A model generated the notes under the pieces. That model saw only the letters and a list, made by a program, of their open reading frames with translations, made no database searches and was not told the origin of the DNA. From the NCBI RefSeq assembly GCF_003797945.1, contig NZ_RKKU01000001.1, positions 124,001-188,000 of the forward strand: a stretch of DNA of 64,000 bases, in the 5' to 3' direction. The position numbers were made by a program, and so were the translations under genes. Positions 1 through 10,850 of this stretch are shown piece after piece. The stretch's first letter is position 1. Every line of letters starts with the position of its first letter. This DNA comes from Pseudomonas neustonica. GTDB taxonomy: Bacteria > Pseudomonadota > Gammaproteobacteria > Pseudomonadales > Pseudomonadaceae.

Positions 1-909
1 ATTATTGTGGCGATTGATGCTGGCCACGGCGGCGAAGACCCGGGCGCCATTGGTTATGGTGGTGCACGTGAGAAGGAGGTGGTGCTAGCCATCGCCCGCG
101 ATCTCAAAGGCATGATTGATGCTGAACCGGGGTTTAGGGCTGAGTTGGTGAGGACGGGAGACTATTTTATTCCGTTGCGCAGACGTACCGAGATAGCCCG
201 TCAGCATAACGCTGATCTGTTTATTTCCATTCACGCCGACGCCTTCACCCGTGCCAGCGCGAACGGTGCCTCCGTGTTCGCACTCTCGGATCGTGGTGCT
301 ACGTCCGAGACCGCTCGACTCTTGGCCGACCGAGAAAACCGCTCTGACTTGATCGGTGGTGTGGGCGGTGTCAGCCTTGATAACAAGGACCAGGTGCTTG
401 CCAGTGTCTTGCTCGACCTGTCCATGACGGCGACGTTGTCGGCGAGTCTGGATGTGGGGCAGCAAGTGCTTTCGTCCGTAGGCCGGGTTAACTCGCTACA
501 CAAATCGCGGGTCGAGCAGGCTGGCTTTATGGTGCTTAAATCACCGGATATCCCATCTATCCTGGTTGAAACCGGTTTCATTTCCAATCCGGGTGAGGCG
601 CGCAAGCTGGTTACGCGTAGCCATCAGCAGGCATTGGCACGCTCAATTCATTCTGGCGTAAAGAGTTTCTTTCATCGTAACCCGCCGCCCGGCACCCGTA
701 TTGCCGCACTCAAAGCCGGTGGCAAGCTTGCTCAGGGGCCTCGTGAGCATGTCGTGCGTCGTGGCGATAGCCTGTCCATGATTGCCAGTCTGTATCAGGT
801 ATCACTCAGCGGTCTGCGTAACGCCAATAATCTTTCCGACGACAATATACGAGTAGGGCAGGTACTTAAGGTGCCCGCCAGCAGCTTGCTCGTACAGAAT
901 CAAAACTGA
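1..909 (+). CDS. amiB: N-acetylmuramoyl-L-alanine amidase AmiB (3' part, truncated by window start)
   Basis: Zinc amidase that cleaves the amide between MurNAc and the stem peptide during daughter-cell separation; acts in the periplasm. The reading frame is open from base 1, so the signal peptide and AMIN domain lie outside the window; the GTG at 7 is internal. Visible motifs of the Amidase_3 domain are [10 protein letters not shown] (zinc His), SIHADAF (second zinc His) and VETGFISN (catalytic Glu). A single LysM peptidoglycan-binding repeat follows near the C-terminus (from [13 protein letters not shown] to [10 protein letters not shown]). The stop is one base before the mutL start, the amiB-mutL arrangement usual in gammaproteobacteria. 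Confidence 0.95.
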   Translation: MIVAIDAGHGGEDPGAIGYGGAREKEVVLAIARDLKGMIDAEPGFRAELVRTGDYFIPLRRRTEIARQHNADLFISIHADAFTRASANGASVFALSDRGATSETARLLADRENRSDLIGGVGGVSLDNKDQVLASVLLDLSMTATLSASLDVGQQVLSSVGRVNSLHKSRVEQAGFMVLKSPDIPSILVETGFISNPGEARKLVTRSHQQALARSIHSGVKSFFHRNPPPGTRIAALKAGGKLAQGPREHVVRRGDSLSMIASLYQVSLSGLRNANNLSDDNIRVGQVLKVPASSLLVQNQN

Positions 910-910
910 T

Positions 911-2782
911 ATGACCCGAATTCAATTATTAAGCCCGCGACTGGCTAACCAGATCGCGGCGGGCGAGGTTGTGGAGCGTCCAGCCTCGGTCATCAAGGAA
1001 TTGCTGGAGAATAGTCTGGATGCCGGTGCCAAGCGTATCGACATCGATATCGAGCAGGCTGGGGTCAAGCTGCTGCGGGTGCGTGACGATGGCAGCGGGA
1101 TTGCTCAGGATGACTTGCCTCTTGCCCTGTCCCGCCATGCAACCAGCAAAATTCGTGATCTGGATGACCTGGAGCGAGTTGCCACTCTGGGCTTTCGGGG
1201 TGAGGCCTTGGCCTCGGTTAGTTCGGTCTCGCGGCTGACGCTAACCTCCTGTCCTGCGGGTAGCGATCAAGCCTGGCAGGTCGAGACCGAAGGGCGCGAT
1301 ATGGCGCCAAGCCTGCAGCCGGCTGCGCACCCGCAAGGCACCACCGTCGAGGTGCGTGATCTGTTTTTCAACACGCCAGCCCGGCGCAAGTTTCTGCGTA
1401 CCGAGAAAACCGAATTCTCGCACCTTGAAGAGGTCGTCAAGCGCCTGGCGTTGTCACGTTTTGATGTGGCGTTTAGCCTCCGGCATAACGGCCGCAGTGT
1501 GTTCAGTTTACGGCCTGCGCATACCGAGCAAGAGGCGCGGCGACGCGTGGCTACCGTCTGCGGGCCGGCCTTCGTTGAGCAGTCGCGCTCTATCGATAAC
1601 GAGCGCGCTGGGCTGCGGCTTTGGGGCTGGGTTGGGCTGCCTACCTTTTCTCGCAGTCAGGCGGATTTGCAATATTTCTTTGTCAACGGACGCATGATCA
1701 AGGACAAGCTGGTCGCGCATGCTGTGCGTCAGGCCTATCGTGACGTGCTATTCAATGGCCGTCATCCCACCTTTGTGCTGTTTATGGAGCTTGATCCCGG
1801 GGTGGTCGACGTCAACGTTCATCCGACCAAGCACGAAGTGCGTTTCCGTGATGGCCGCATGGTCCACGATTTTTTGTTTAGTACGCTGTATCGCGCACTG
1901 GCAGATCAGCGGCCCGGTGACGAGCCTGAGCAGGCAGATGCGTCATCCTCTGTCTCAGGGTTGACGTCACCGCCGGCTGCGCCTGCGACGAGCGGGCTGG
2001 ACGCGGGCGTGTTTTCCGGGCAGCAATATATGTCGCTGAATGAGCCCTCTGCCGGCTGGCAGGCTGACAAGGGGGCAGTGCAGGGCGTTGGTTATGCCGC
2101 GCCTGCGCCGCCGCCCGCTGGCGCTGTTGCCGCCTACGCCAGCTTATATGGCGCTCAGCCGGGCGGCGAAAAAATGCCGGAACAAGCAGAGGGCGATATT
2201 CCGCCTCTGGGGTATGCCGTTGCTCAGCTGCATGGGGTTTATATTCTGGCGGAAAACAGTGCCGGTATGGTGGTAGTTGATATGCACGCCGCGCACGAAC
2301 GTATCACTTATGAACGGCTCAAGCTGGCGATGGATCAGGAAGGTCTGCGTAGTCAGCCGCTGCTGGTGCCTGAAAGTCTGGCCGTCAGTCAGCGTGAAGC
2401 GGATTGTGCAGAAGAGCACGCAGACTGGTTTACCCGTCTGGGCATGTCGCTGCAGCGCGTGGGGCCGGAGTCGCTGGCGATTCGCGAAGTGCCGGCGCTG
2501 CTGCGGCAGGCACATGCAGAGCAGCTGGTGCGTGATGTTCTGAGTGATCTCCTGGAGTACGGCACCAGTGATCGTATTCAGGCACATTTGAACGAGTTGC
2601 TGGGCACTATGGCCTGTCATGGCTCAGTGCGGGCTAATCGGCGTCTGACGCTGGCCGAAATGAATGGGTTGCTGCGTGATATGGAGCAGACCGAGCGCAG
2701 CGGTCAGTGCAACCATGGGCGTCCCACCTGGACCCAAATGAGTATGGTGGAGCTGGATAAACTCTTCCTGCGCGGTCGGTGA
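911..2782 (+). CDS. mutL: DNA mismatch repair protein MutL
   Basis: MutL couples mismatch recognition by MutS to strand incision. The 623-residue product has the GHKL ATPase N-terminus ([20 protein letters not shown], then DDGSG and GFRGEAL), a proline/alanine-rich linker around residues 340-410 and a C-terminal dimerisation domain. The C-terminal domain carries [12 protein letters not shown] starting at D457, matching the DQHA(X)2E(X)4E metal-binding endonuclease motif except Gln to Met, the form seen in Pseudomonas MutL. This suggests an endonuclease-type MutL, unlike E. coli. The ATG lies one base after the amiB stop, so translation is probably coupled. miaA follows after 25 bases. Confidence 0.97.
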   Translation: MTRIQLLSPRLANQIAAGEVVERPASVIKELLENSLDAGAKRIDIDIEQAGVKLLRVRDDGSGIAQDDLPLALSRHATSKIRDLDDLERVATLGFRGEALASVSSVSRLTLTSCPAGSDQAWQVETEGRDMAPSLQPAAHPQGTTVEVRDLFFNTPARRKFLRTEKTEFSHLEEVVKRLALSRFDVAFSLRHNGRSVFSLRPAHTEQEARRRVATVCGPAFVEQSRSIDNERAGLRLWGWVGLPTFSRSQADLQYFFVNGRMIKDKLVAHAVRQAYRDVLFNGRHPTFVLFMELDPGVVDVNVHPTKHEVRFRDGRMVHDFLFSTLYRALADQRPGDEPEQADASSSVSGLTSPPAAPATSGLDAGVFSGQQYMSLNEPSAGWQADKGAVQGVGYAAPAPPPAGAVAAYASLYGAQPGGEKMPEQAEGDIPPLGYAVAQLHGVYILAENSAGMVVVDMHAAHERITYERLKLAMDQEGLRSQPLLVPESLAVSQREADCAEEHADWFTRLGMSLQRVGPESLAIREVPALLRQAHAEQLVRDVLSDLLEYGTSDRIQAHLNELLGTMACHGSVRANRRLTLAEMNGLLRDMEQTERSGQCNHGRPTWTQMSMVELDKLFLRGR

Positions 2783-2807
2783 AAAAAGTTGATGAGAGGA
2801 GGGCTCT

Positions 2808-3782
2808 GTGGCGTCCGCTAAGTTGCCGCCGGTCATGTGTCTGATGGGGCCTACGGCTTCTGGCAAGACCGAGTTGGCCATGCATTTGTATGACCATTTC
2901 CCCTGTGAGCTGGTAAGTGTGGATTCGGTATTGGTTTATCGTGGCATGGATATCGGCTCGGCTAAGCCCGATGCGCAGACCCTTGAGCGTTATCCACACC
3001 ACCTGATCAATATTCTTGACCCTGCAGAAGCCTATTCAGCGGCCCGTTTTCGTGATGAGGTCACGCCGTTGCTGGCCGATATCACCTCACGTGGTCGTAT
3101 CCCTTTGCTGGTTGGCGGCACCATGCTGTATTTCAAGGCGCTCGCCGGCGGCTTGGCGCAAATGCCGTCGGCTGATGCCGAGGTGCGAGCGCGGATTGCA
3201 GCGATGGCGCAGTCCGGTGGCTGGGAGTCTGTACACGCCGAGCTGGCGCGGGTTGACCCGGTGGCCGCAGAGCGCATACACCCGAATGACCCGCAGCGGA
3301 TACAGCGTGCCTATGAGGTGTTTCTGCTAACTGGTATTACACTGTCACAAATGCATGCGGGCCAAGCAGCAGAAAAAGGCGGTGGTGACCGGTCGAACAC
3401 GGCGGTTTTGCCTTATACTATGCACTATATGGCCGTTGCTCCGCAGGATCGATCTGTGCTGCACGAGCGAATTGCCGAACGTTTTGTCTTGATGATGAAA
3501 CAAGGGCTGATTCCCGAGGTCGAATCTTTGCGAAATCGGGGAGACCTGAATTCCTCCATGCCGTCTATCAGAGCCGTTGGTTACCGACAGGTCTGGGACT
3601 TTCTGGATGGCAAGCTGGACGAAGCAGAGATGGTTGAACGGGGCATTATTGCGACGCGGCAATTGGCTAAGCGTCAGTTCACCTGGCTGCGTGGCTGGCA
3701 CGCTGAAATCGATTGGCTTGATAGTTTGGATCCGAAAAGATTCGAGCTGGCCTTGAAAGCACTGAAAGAGGCCGCAATATAG
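2808..3782 (+). CDS. miaA: tRNA dimethylallyltransferase MiaA
   Basis: Transfers a dimethylallyl group to N6 of A37 in tRNAs reading UNN codons. The 324-residue product has the P-loop GPTASGKT (residues 14-21), the DSVLVYRGMDIGSAKP segment and the IPP-transferase core PHHLINILDP. The start is GTG at 2808, preceded by a strong purine-rich Shine-Dalgarno (AGGAGGG) about 5 bases upstream; no closer ATG fits. It lies between mutL and hfq as in other gammaproteobacteria, probably in the same transcript, although the 131-base gap to hfq may hold a further promoter. Confidence 0.96.
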   Translation: MASAKLPPVMCLMGPTASGKTELAMHLYDHFPCELVSVDSVLVYRGMDIGSAKPDAQTLERYPHHLINILDPAEAYSAARFRDEVTPLLADITSRGRIPLLVGGTMLYFKALAGGLAQMPSADAEVRARIAAMAQSGGWESVHAELARVDPVAAERIHPNDPQRIQRAYEVFLLTGITLSQMHAGQAAEKGGGDRSNTAVLPYTMHYMAVAPQDRSVLHERIAERFVLMMKQGLIPEVESLRNRGDLNSSMPSIRAVGYRQVWDFLDGKLDEAEMVERGIIATRQLAKRQFTWLRGWHAEIDWLDSLDPKRFELALKALKEAAI

Positions 3783-3913
3783 AGTTCATCGGTGCTGATG
3801 CCCTGGATTTTGCAGTTAACTTGCCTGCTCGTCTTTTGGATAATGGACAAGCCGGCCAAATCGCATTATTACAATGCTTACAATTATTCGGTTTCCATTA
3901 AAGGAGTGAGGCA

Positions 3914-4171
3914 ATGTCAAAAGGGCATTCACTACAAGACCCTTACCTGAACGTTCTGCGCAAGGAACGTGTCCCGGTATCCATCTATCTCGTTAACGGC
4001 ATCAAGTTGCAGGGCCAGATCGAGTCATTCGACCAGTTTGTTATTCTGTTGAAAAATACAGTTAGCCAAATGGTGTATAAGCACGCGATCTCTACTGTTG
4101 TCCCCGGTCGTCCGGTACGTTTGCCGGTTGCTGCCGGTGGTGACGAAGAGGCTGAGGCCAGCAATCCCTGA
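3914..4171 (+). CDS. hfq: RNA chaperone Hfq
   Basis: Hexameric Sm-like chaperone that pairs small RNAs with mRNAs. The 85-residue product has the Sm1 region ([20 protein letters not shown], with Gln8 of the proximal RNA face) and the Sm2 motif YKHAIS. The C-terminal tail is short and acidic, as in Pseudomonas, unlike the long E. coli tail. The ATG is preceded by AAGGAGTGAG. hflX follows after 17 bases. Two TACAAT hexamers lie in the AT-rich stretch at 3870-3884 upstream and could be -10 elements for an hfq promoter, but no convincing -35 partner was found. Confidence 0.98.
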   Translation: MSKGHSLQDPYLNVLRKERVPVSIYLVNGIKLQGQIESFDQFVILLKNTVSQMVYKHAISTVVPGRPVRLPVAAGGDEEAEASNP

Positions 4172-4188
4172 TGCTACAGGAGTTCTGA

Positions 4189-5490
4189 TTGTTTTTTGAG
4201 CGGCATGAAGGGGGTGAACGAGCCGTTCTCGTTCACCTCGAAGGCCTGGATGACCAGCGCCGTGAAGACCCGCAGGAATTTTTAGAGCTGGTGCGTTCAG
4301 CCGGCGCTGAAAATGCGGCATTTATGACTATCCCTCGGCATCAACCGACACCCCGTTTCCTGATAGGTAGCGGCAAGGTGGAAGAGTTGCGGGCGCTGGT
4401 CAAGGCCAACGAAGGTGACGTGGTCATCTTCAATCATACCCTGACACCAAGTCAGGAGCGCAATCTTGAGCGTGAGCTGGAGTGTCGAGTAATCGACCGT
4501 ACCGGCCTGATTCTGGATATTTTTGCGCAGCGCGCACGAACCCACGAAGGCAAGTTGCAGGTTGAGCTGGCACAGCTCGATCACCTAAGCACGCGTCTGG
4601 TTCGGGGTTGGACTCACCTTGAGCGTCAGAAAGGGGGTATCGGCCTGCGTGGTCCTGGTGAAACCCAGCTTGAGACGGATCGTCGTCTGTTACGGGTGCG
4701 TATCAAGCAGATTACCAAGCGGCTGGAGAAGGTGCGCAGCCAGCGCGACCAGGCGCGCCGCGCCAGGCGTCGGGCGGAAATTCCGGTGGTATCACTGGTT
4801 GGTTACACCAACGCGGGTAAATCGACGCTGTTCAATAAGCTCACCACGTCTGATGTTTATGCGGCGGATCAGTTGTTCGCGACGCTTGATCCTACGCTGC
4901 GGCGCGTTGAGTTGCCGGATATCGGGCCGGTCATTCTGGCTGATACCGTAGGCTTCATTCGCCATCTTCCGCACAAGCTGGTGGAGGCGTTCAGGGCCAC
5001 GCTGGAGGAGTCCGCGCAGGCTGATCTGTTGATGCATGTCATTGATGCTGCAGATGACGATCGGCAGGAGAATATTCAGCAAGTGCATTCTGTGCTGGGT
5101 GAGATCGGCGCGATCGAGCTGCCCATGCTGGAGGTGTACAACAAAATCGATCTGATTGATGGTTTTGAGCCACAGTTGCAGCGCGATGAAGGCGGCAATA
5201 TTGTCAGGGTCTGGATTTCAGCGCAGAAAGGGCTGGGGCTGGATCTGCTTGAGCAGGCGATTGCTGAACGTTTGGGTAACGATTTGGTGCAGGAGCGTGT
5301 CGTACTTGAGCATGCCGAAGCGCGATTGCGTGCCCAGTTCTACGCGGCGGGTGCGGTGCTCGGTGAGCAGACAGCAGACGATGGTCGTCAGCAGCTAGAT
5401 CTGCGTCTGCAGCGTAGCGACTTCAATCGCTTGCTCAAACGTGAGGGTTGGTTACCAGAAGCATTTCTTCAGCAACATACTTTGCAATGA
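4189..5490 (+). CDS. hflX: ribosome-associated GTPase HflX
   Basis: HflX splits stalled or heat-damaged 70S ribosomes in a GTP-dependent way. The 433-residue product has the HflX N-terminal domain (residues about 1-110), a basic coiled-coil linker rich in Arg around 150-195, and a G domain with G1 GYTNAGKST (205-213), G3 DTVGF and G4 NKID. The start is TTG at 4189, chosen because the resulting MFFERH terminus is typical of Pseudomonas HflX and a CAGGAG Shine-Dalgarno lies just upstream. Probably cotranscribed with hfq; a 114-base spacer separates it from hflK. Confidence 0.96.
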   Translation: MFFERHEGGERAVLVHLEGLDDQRREDPQEFLELVRSAGAENAAFMTIPRHQPTPRFLIGSGKVEELRALVKANEGDVVIFNHTLTPSQERNLERELECRVIDRTGLILDIFAQRARTHEGKLQVELAQLDHLSTRLVRGWTHLERQKGGIGLRGPGETQLETDRRLLRVRIKQITKRLEKVRSQRDQARRARRRAEIPVVSLVGYTNAGKSTLFNKLTTSDVYAADQLFATLDPTLRRVELPDIGPVILADTVGFIRHLPHKLVEAFRATLEESAQADLLMHVIDAADDDRQENIQQVHSVLGEIGAIELPMLEVYNKIDLIDGFEPQLQRDEGGNIVRVWISAQKGLGLDLLEQAIAERLGNDLVQERVVLEHAEARLRAQFYAAGAVLGEQTADDGRQQLDLRLQRSDFNRLLKREGWLPEAFLQQHTLQ

Positions 5491-5604
5491 AAGCTTCCAG
5501 CTATGGTTCGCGCATGGCTGCTGGTTTACGGTAGGATTGCATCCTGATCTGGTTGTCCTTTAGGCAGCTGGAGCTTCGAACGGTTACAGACAACGGAGAA
5601 CGCT

Positions 5605-6789
5605 ATGGCCTGGAATGAGCCTGGTGGCGGAAATAATTCAAACGACCAGGATCCCTGGGGTAGCGGCGGCGGCAAGCGCGGCGGCAAGCAAGGTCCGCCG
5701 GATCTTGACGATGCGCTGCGCAAGTTGCAGGACAGCCTGAATAGTCTTTTCGGCTCCAGCAAGCGAGGCAGCGGCGGTAATGGTGGCGATCGCATTGGCG
5801 GTGGTGGCGGTATTCCCAAGGGGCTTTGGGCTATTGCTGGGCTGGTTGTGCTGGGCGTCTGGCTGTTTAACGCCGTATATATGGTCGATGAGCAGGAACA
5901 GGCGGTCATTCTGCGTTTCGGCGAATATGATCGTACGGTAGGTTCGGGTCTACACCTTTACTTCCCGCCCGTTGAACGCAAGTTTCAGCGCAACGTGACC
6001 CAGGTTCGCTCCTATCGACAGCAGGGGCAGATGCTGACTGAAGACGAGAATATCGTTGAGGTCCCGGTTGCCATTCAGTACCGCATCTCCAATCTGGAGA
6101 ACTTCGTACTAATGGTTGAAGATCCTGAGACCAGCTTGCGTCATGCGACCGAAAGCGCGGTTCGTCACGTAGTGGGTTCTACGCCGATGCACCAGGTGCT
6201 GACCGAAGGGCGTGAGCAAATGGCGGTGGAAGTCACCGAGCGTTTGCAGCGTTACCTGGACAGTTACAACACCGGTATCGCGGTGACTCAGGTCAATATC
6301 GAAAATGCTCAGGCGCCAGCTGAGGTGCAGGACGCGTTTGATGACGTGATTCGCGCCAAAGAAGACGAGGTTCGCGAGCGCAATCAGGCAGAGGCTTACG
6401 CCAATGGCGTGATTCCTGAGGCGCGAGGCAAGGCTCAGCGGATGCTGGAAGAGGCCAATGGTTATCACGATGAAGTGATTGCCCGTGCAGAGGGTGAGGC
6501 TAAGCGCTTTGATCTGCTGGTTGAGCAATACCGCATCGCGCCGGAGGTACTGCGTGAGCGCATGTATCTCGATACGATGCAGGATGTGATGAGTAATAGC
6601 AGCAAGATTCTGGTTTCTGGCGGGGAGGGTAATAATAATCTGCTTTATCTGCCCTTGGATAAGCTGATGCAGCAATCGTCTGCTACTAGCTCCGCGTCTG
6701 GCGCTAGCGCGCCGACGATGAGCCAGAATGACTCGTCTCGTTCCAATTCTTCACAGCAGCGCGATCTGCGTTCCAGGGAGTCCCGCTGA
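5605..6789 (+). CDS. hflK: HflK, SPFH-family subunit of the FtsH-modulating HflKC complex
   Basis: HflK and HflC form a large periplasmic-facing cage around the FtsH protease and moderate its degradation of membrane proteins. The 394-residue product starts with a Gly-rich cytoplasmic region (repeated GGG runs), has one transmembrane helix at about residues 73-91, then the band-7/SPFH domain (VDEQEQAVILRFGEY onward) and a charged coiled coil near 250-310. The C-terminal tail is Ser/Gln-rich and low complexity. The stop TGA overlaps the hflC ATG by one base (TGATG), indicating translational coupling. Confidence 0.97.
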   Translation: MAWNEPGGGNNSNDQDPWGSGGGKRGGKQGPPDLDDALRKLQDSLNSLFGSSKRGSGGNGGDRIGGGGGIPKGLWAIAGLVVLGVWLFNAVYMVDEQEQAVILRFGEYDRTVGSGLHLYFPPVERKFQRNVTQVRSYRQQGQMLTEDENIVEVPVAIQYRISNLENFVLMVEDPETSLRHATESAVRHVVGSTPMHQVLTEGREQMAVEVTERLQRYLDSYNTGIAVTQVNIENAQAPAEVQDAFDDVIRAKEDEVRERNQAEAYANGVIPEARGKAQRMLEEANGYHDEVIARAEGEAKRFDLLVEQYRIAPEVLRERMYLDTMQDVMSNSSKILVSGGEGNNNLLYLPLDKLMQQSSATSSASGASAPTMSQNDSSRSNSSQQRDLRSRESR

Positions 6790-7664
6790 TGAGTAATAAA
6801 TCCTTACTTGGCATCATTGTGCTGTTGGCTGCGCTGATTGTTGGTTGGAACAGCTTCTTTGTGGTGAATCAGACTGAGCGCGCCATAGTGCTGCAGTTTG
6901 GGCGAGTGGTAGACAGTGATGTGGCGCCCGGCCTGCACTTCAAGTTGCCCTTTGTGCAGGAAGCGCACCAATTTGATGGTCGCCTGTTGACGCTCGATAC
7001 AGCTACCCAGCGTTATCTGACGCTGGAGAAGAAAGCGCTGATGGTGGATTCTTACGCCAAGTGGCGCATTGCCGATGTGCAGCGTTTTTACACGGCAACT
7101 TCTGGGTTGCGGGCGATTGCGGAAGAGCGCCTGTCCCGACAGCTCGAATCAGGTTTGCGTAACGAAGTCGCGCGCCGCACCTTGCATGAGGTGGTGTCCG
7201 GTGAGCGTGATCAGCTGATGGCCGATATTACTGCGACATTGGATGAGAGTGCGCGTCGTGAATTGGGCATCGAAGTGGTTGATGTGCGGGTTAAGGCGAT
7301 TGATTTGCCTAACGAAGTTAACCGCAGCGTATTTGACCGCATGAGCACCGAGCGTGAGCGTGAGGCGCGCGAGCATCGCGCCAAAGGTCGGGAGCTGGGT
7401 GAAGGTATTCGTGCTGATGCTGACCGTCAGAAACGGGTAATCATTGCCGAAGCCTTCCGTGAATCGGAGAAAATACGCGGTGATGGTGATGCCAAGGCGG
7501 CAAAGATCTATGCCGAAGCCTACACCAAAGATCCTGAGTTCTACGCGTTTTCTCGCAGTCTGCAAGCCTATCGCGAAAGCTTTGCCAGCAAGTCTGATGT
7601 GCTGGTGCTTGATCCCGAAAGTGATTTCTTCAAGTACCTGCAAGGTAAGTCTCGCCAGCCCTGA
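6789..7664 (+). CDS. hflC: HflC, SPFH-family partner of HflK
   Basis: Second subunit of the HflKC complex regulating FtsH. The 291-residue product has an N-terminal membrane anchor (about residues 5-24), the SPFH domain (VNQTERAIVLQFGRVV onward) and an Arg/Glu-rich helical region around 190-240. The ATG overlaps the hflK stop. Two hairpins lie at and just after the stop codon, the second a good intrinsic terminator, so this gene closes the operon that began upstream of mutL. In P. aeruginosa a small DUF2065 gene lies between hflC and hisZ; none is seen here. Confidence 0.97.
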   Translation: MSNKSLLGIIVLLAALIVGWNSFFVVNQTERAIVLQFGRVVDSDVAPGLHFKLPFVQEAHQFDGRLLTLDTATQRYLTLEKKALMVDSYAKWRIADVQRFYTATSGLRAIAEERLSRQLESGLRNEVARRTLHEVVSGERDQLMADITATLDESARRELGIEVVDVRVKAIDLPNEVNRSVFDRMSTEREREAREHRAKGRELGEGIRADADRQKRVIIAEAFRESEKIRGDGDAKAAKIYAEAYTKDPEFYAFSRSLQAYRESFASKSDVLVLDPESDFFKYLQGKSRQP

Positions 7665-7673
7665 GGCGAGACT
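7648..7673 (+). other. perfect 9-bp hairpin spanning the hflC stop
   Basis: AGTCTCGCC (7648-7656) pairs perfectly with GGCGAGACT (7665-7673); the 8-base loop holds the hflC stop codon. No T-run follows, so by itself it is not a classical terminator. It precedes the terminator at 7679 and may protect the mRNA 3' end. Confidence 0.55.
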
Positions 7674-7678
7674 TAAGC

Positions 7679-7713
7679 AAAGGGGCGTCCACTGAGTGGA
7701 TCGCCCCTTTTTT
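7679..7713 (+). terminator. intrinsic terminator after hflC
   Basis: AAAGGGGCG and CGCCCCTTT form the outer stem, with TCCAC/GTGGA as the inner stem and one bulged T, followed by a run of T. This ends the mutL-hflC transcript. Confidence 0.85.
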
Positions 7714-7785
7714 CTTGTCTGGATGGTGAGGTTGGGCAAGTAAAGCCACGGGTGTCGTGACTATAAAACGTGTTACACTTGCGCA

Positions 7786-7807
7786 GCCGGGAATTCCCGG
7801 CTTTTTT
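7786..7807 (+). terminator. palindromic hairpin with T-run upstream of hisZ (terminator or attenuator)
   Basis: The 16-base perfect palindrome GCCGGGAATTCCCGGC is followed by six T. A TATAAA (7762-7767) and a TACACT (7774-7779) lie just before it, so a short transcript could start and stop ahead of hisZ. It may be a second terminator for hflC or an attenuator for hisZ-purA; the sequence cannot distinguish these. Confidence 0.6.
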
Positions 7808-7943
7808 GTGACCGGCCTATTCTGTTTGGTGCTGCCGATCGTCTATGCGAACGGCGGCTTTTATATCGCTGGTCACGGGGCTTGAGCTACAGACTCAAGT
7901 CAGACCGCAAGCCTAGTTCACTGTGTATGAAAAGGTTGTCAAA

Positions 7944-9134
7944 ATGCCGACTGTAGATCGCTGGCTGTTGCCGGATGGTATTGACGAGGTGCTGCCCGCG
8001 GAGGCCGCCCGTATCGAAGCTGCCCGCCGACAGTTGCTTGATCTGTTCTCCTGCTGGGGTTATGACCTGGTCATTACACCGCACATCGAATATCTGGAAT
8101 CCCTGTTGACCGGTGCCGGTCACGACCTCGAACTGCAAACCTTCAAGATGACCGACCAGCTGTCCGGTCGGATGCTTGGGCTGCGTGCCGATATTACACC
8201 GCAGGTTGCGCGCATTGACGCGCATACCCTGGGCGCAGAAGGTCCGTCGCGCCTGTGTTATTGCGGTAGCGTGCTACATACCTTGCCGCGGCCGTTATCG
8301 ACCGCGCGTAGCCTGATTCAACTGGGTGCAGAGCTGTATGGTGATGCCTCCAGCACCAGCGATATAGAAGTGATTTCGCTGATGCTGGAAACTCTTTCCA
8401 GTTGTCAGGTAGAAGGAGTGCATCTGGATATCGGTCATGTCGGTATCTATCGCGGCCTGGTTCAGGCCGCAGGTGTTGGCGAGGCTACCGAGCGTGCCTT
8501 GTTTGATGCGCTGCAACGCAAGGCGGTAGATGAGGTTAATCAGCTGGCTGCGGGTATTGAGCAGTCTTCGCTGGCGGCCATGCTTTGCAGCCTGGTTGAG
8601 TTGTCCGGTGGTGTTGAGGTGCTGGATCGTGCGCACGCTCTGCTGGATGGTGCGCCGGAGTCGGTCATGGCTGCGCTGGATGATCTGGCTGAAATTGCCC
8701 AGGTATTGGCGCGTCGTTACCCGCATATTCCACTGTACTTCGACCTGGGTGAGTTGCGTGGCTATCATTACCACACGGGTGTGGTGTTTGCCGCGTTTGT
8801 GCCGGGTGTTGGCCAGAGTGTCGCCCAGGGTGGTCGTTACGACGATATCGGCAGCGATTTTGGGCGCGCGCGCCCGGCTACTGGTTTTTCTACCGATCTG
8901 CGTTGCCTGGTGCAGCGCGGCAGTATCGGGCTGGCTCAAAAAGGCTCGGCCATCTGGGCTCCTCACAGTAACGAAGCTGGGCTGCATGACAAGATCGCAG
9001 TGCTCCGTCAGCAGGGTGAGCGAGTGATAGTGGCGCTGCCGGGCCAATCAAGTATCGAAGCGGCTGATTATGGCTGTGATCGCGTGCTCGCCTTTCAGGT
9101 GGGTTCGTGGTCAGTAACTGAATTGAATTCGTGA
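7944..9134 (+). CDS. hisZ: ATP phosphoribosyltransferase regulatory subunit HisZ
   Basis: Non-catalytic paralogue of histidyl-tRNA synthetase that binds the short form of HisG and makes it active and histidine-sensitive in the first step of histidine synthesis. The 396-residue product has the class II synthetase-like core ([42 protein letters not shown]) and lacks the anticodon-binding domain of true HisRS. The start is set at ATG 7944, not the upstream in-frame GTG at 7923, because family members begin close to [10 protein letters not shown] and AAGG lies 8 bases before this ATG. It is followed by purA, as in Pseudomonas. Confidence 0.93.
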   Translation: MPTVDRWLLPDGIDEVLPAEAARIEAARRQLLDLFSCWGYDLVITPHIEYLESLLTGAGHDLELQTFKMTDQLSGRMLGLRADITPQVARIDAHTLGAEGPSRLCYCGSVLHTLPRPLSTARSLIQLGAELYGDASSTSDIEVISLMLETLSSCQVEGVHLDIGHVGIYRGLVQAAGVGEATERALFDALQRKAVDEVNQLAAGIEQSSLAAMLCSLVELSGGVEVLDRAHALLDGAPESVMAALDDLAEIAQVLARRYPHIPLYFDLGELRGYHYHTGVVFAAFVPGVGQSVAQGGRYDDIGSDFGRARPATGFSTDLRCLVQRGSIGLAQKGSAIWAPHSNEAGLHDKIAVLRQQGERVIVALPGQSSIEAADYGCDRVLAFQVGSWSVTELNS

Positions 9135-9158
9135 TTCCCTGGCCGCAAGGCCAATTAA

Positions 9159-10478
<1,320 letters not shown>

Positions 10479-10496
10479 TGAAAATGCGGTAAAGAA

Positions 10497-10521
10497 AAGG
10501 CGCCTGAGGGCGCCTTTTTTT
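10497..10521 (+). terminator. intrinsic terminator after purA
   Basis: Perfect 8-bp stem AAGGCGCC (10497-10504) / GGCGCCTT (10509-10516) with a 4-base loop and a T-run. Confidence 0.9.
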
Positions 10522-10577
10522 GTGTCGCCTGTTTATGAGTGAGGCGGCGAGGTAGGGTTAAATCATTTATTTCAGGC

Positions 10578-10609
10578 ATAAAAAAACCGAGAATAATCTC
10601 GGTTTTTTT
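10578..10609 (-). terminator. intrinsic terminator of tRNA-Leu (bidirectional)
   Basis: AACCGAGA (10585-10592) and TCTCGGTT (10597-10604) flank an ATAA loop, with A-runs and T-runs on both sides. On the minus strand it lies just past the tRNA 3' end; it could also back up the purA terminator on the plus strand. Confidence 0.85.
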
Positions 10610-10613
10610 GAAT

Positions 10614-10700
10614 TGGTGCCCAGGAGAAGACTCGAACTTCCACGGCCGTAAGGCCACTAGCACCTGAAGCTAGCGTGTCTACCAATTTCACCACCTGGGC
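10614..10700 (-). tRNA. tRNA-Leu, anticodon CAG
   Basis: Read on the minus strand, the 87-base gene starts GCCCAGGTGG, has the D-loop segment AAATTGGTAGAC, the anticodon stem CTAGC/GCTAG with loop TTCAGGT (anticodon CAG, reading CUG), a long variable arm with a GGCC/GGCC stem, the T-arm with GTTCGAGTC, and an acceptor end CCTGGGC pairing with the 5' end. The 3' CCA is encoded. The long variable arm and the anticodon identify a leucine tRNA. It lies between purA and rnr, opposite to both. Confidence 0.97.
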
Positions 10701-10741
10701 ATGTCTTGCGAATCTGCTGCTATGCTGAACCTGTGGTTCTT

Positions 10742-10773
10742 GCTGCTGCCGTTTCGTGCTGCTGCCGTTTCGT
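10742..10773. repeat. 16-bp perfect tandem duplication
   Basis: The unit GCTGCTGCCGTTTCGT occurs twice back to back (10742-10757 and 10758-10773). It lies 41 bases upstream of the tRNA-Leu 5' end and about 115 bases before rnr, so it may sit in either promoter region. Confidence 0.85.
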
Positions 10774-10850
10774 GCTGACGGCGCGAATATTACGTAGGCA
10801 GAATGATCTTGTAAACCCCTGGCGAGAAAAAAATTTATTGGAGGAAACAG

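Noticed and set aside
3836-3884. hfq promoter from TACAAT hexamers
   Set aside because: Two -10-like hexamers are present, but no -35 at an acceptable distance, so it is not listed as a feature.
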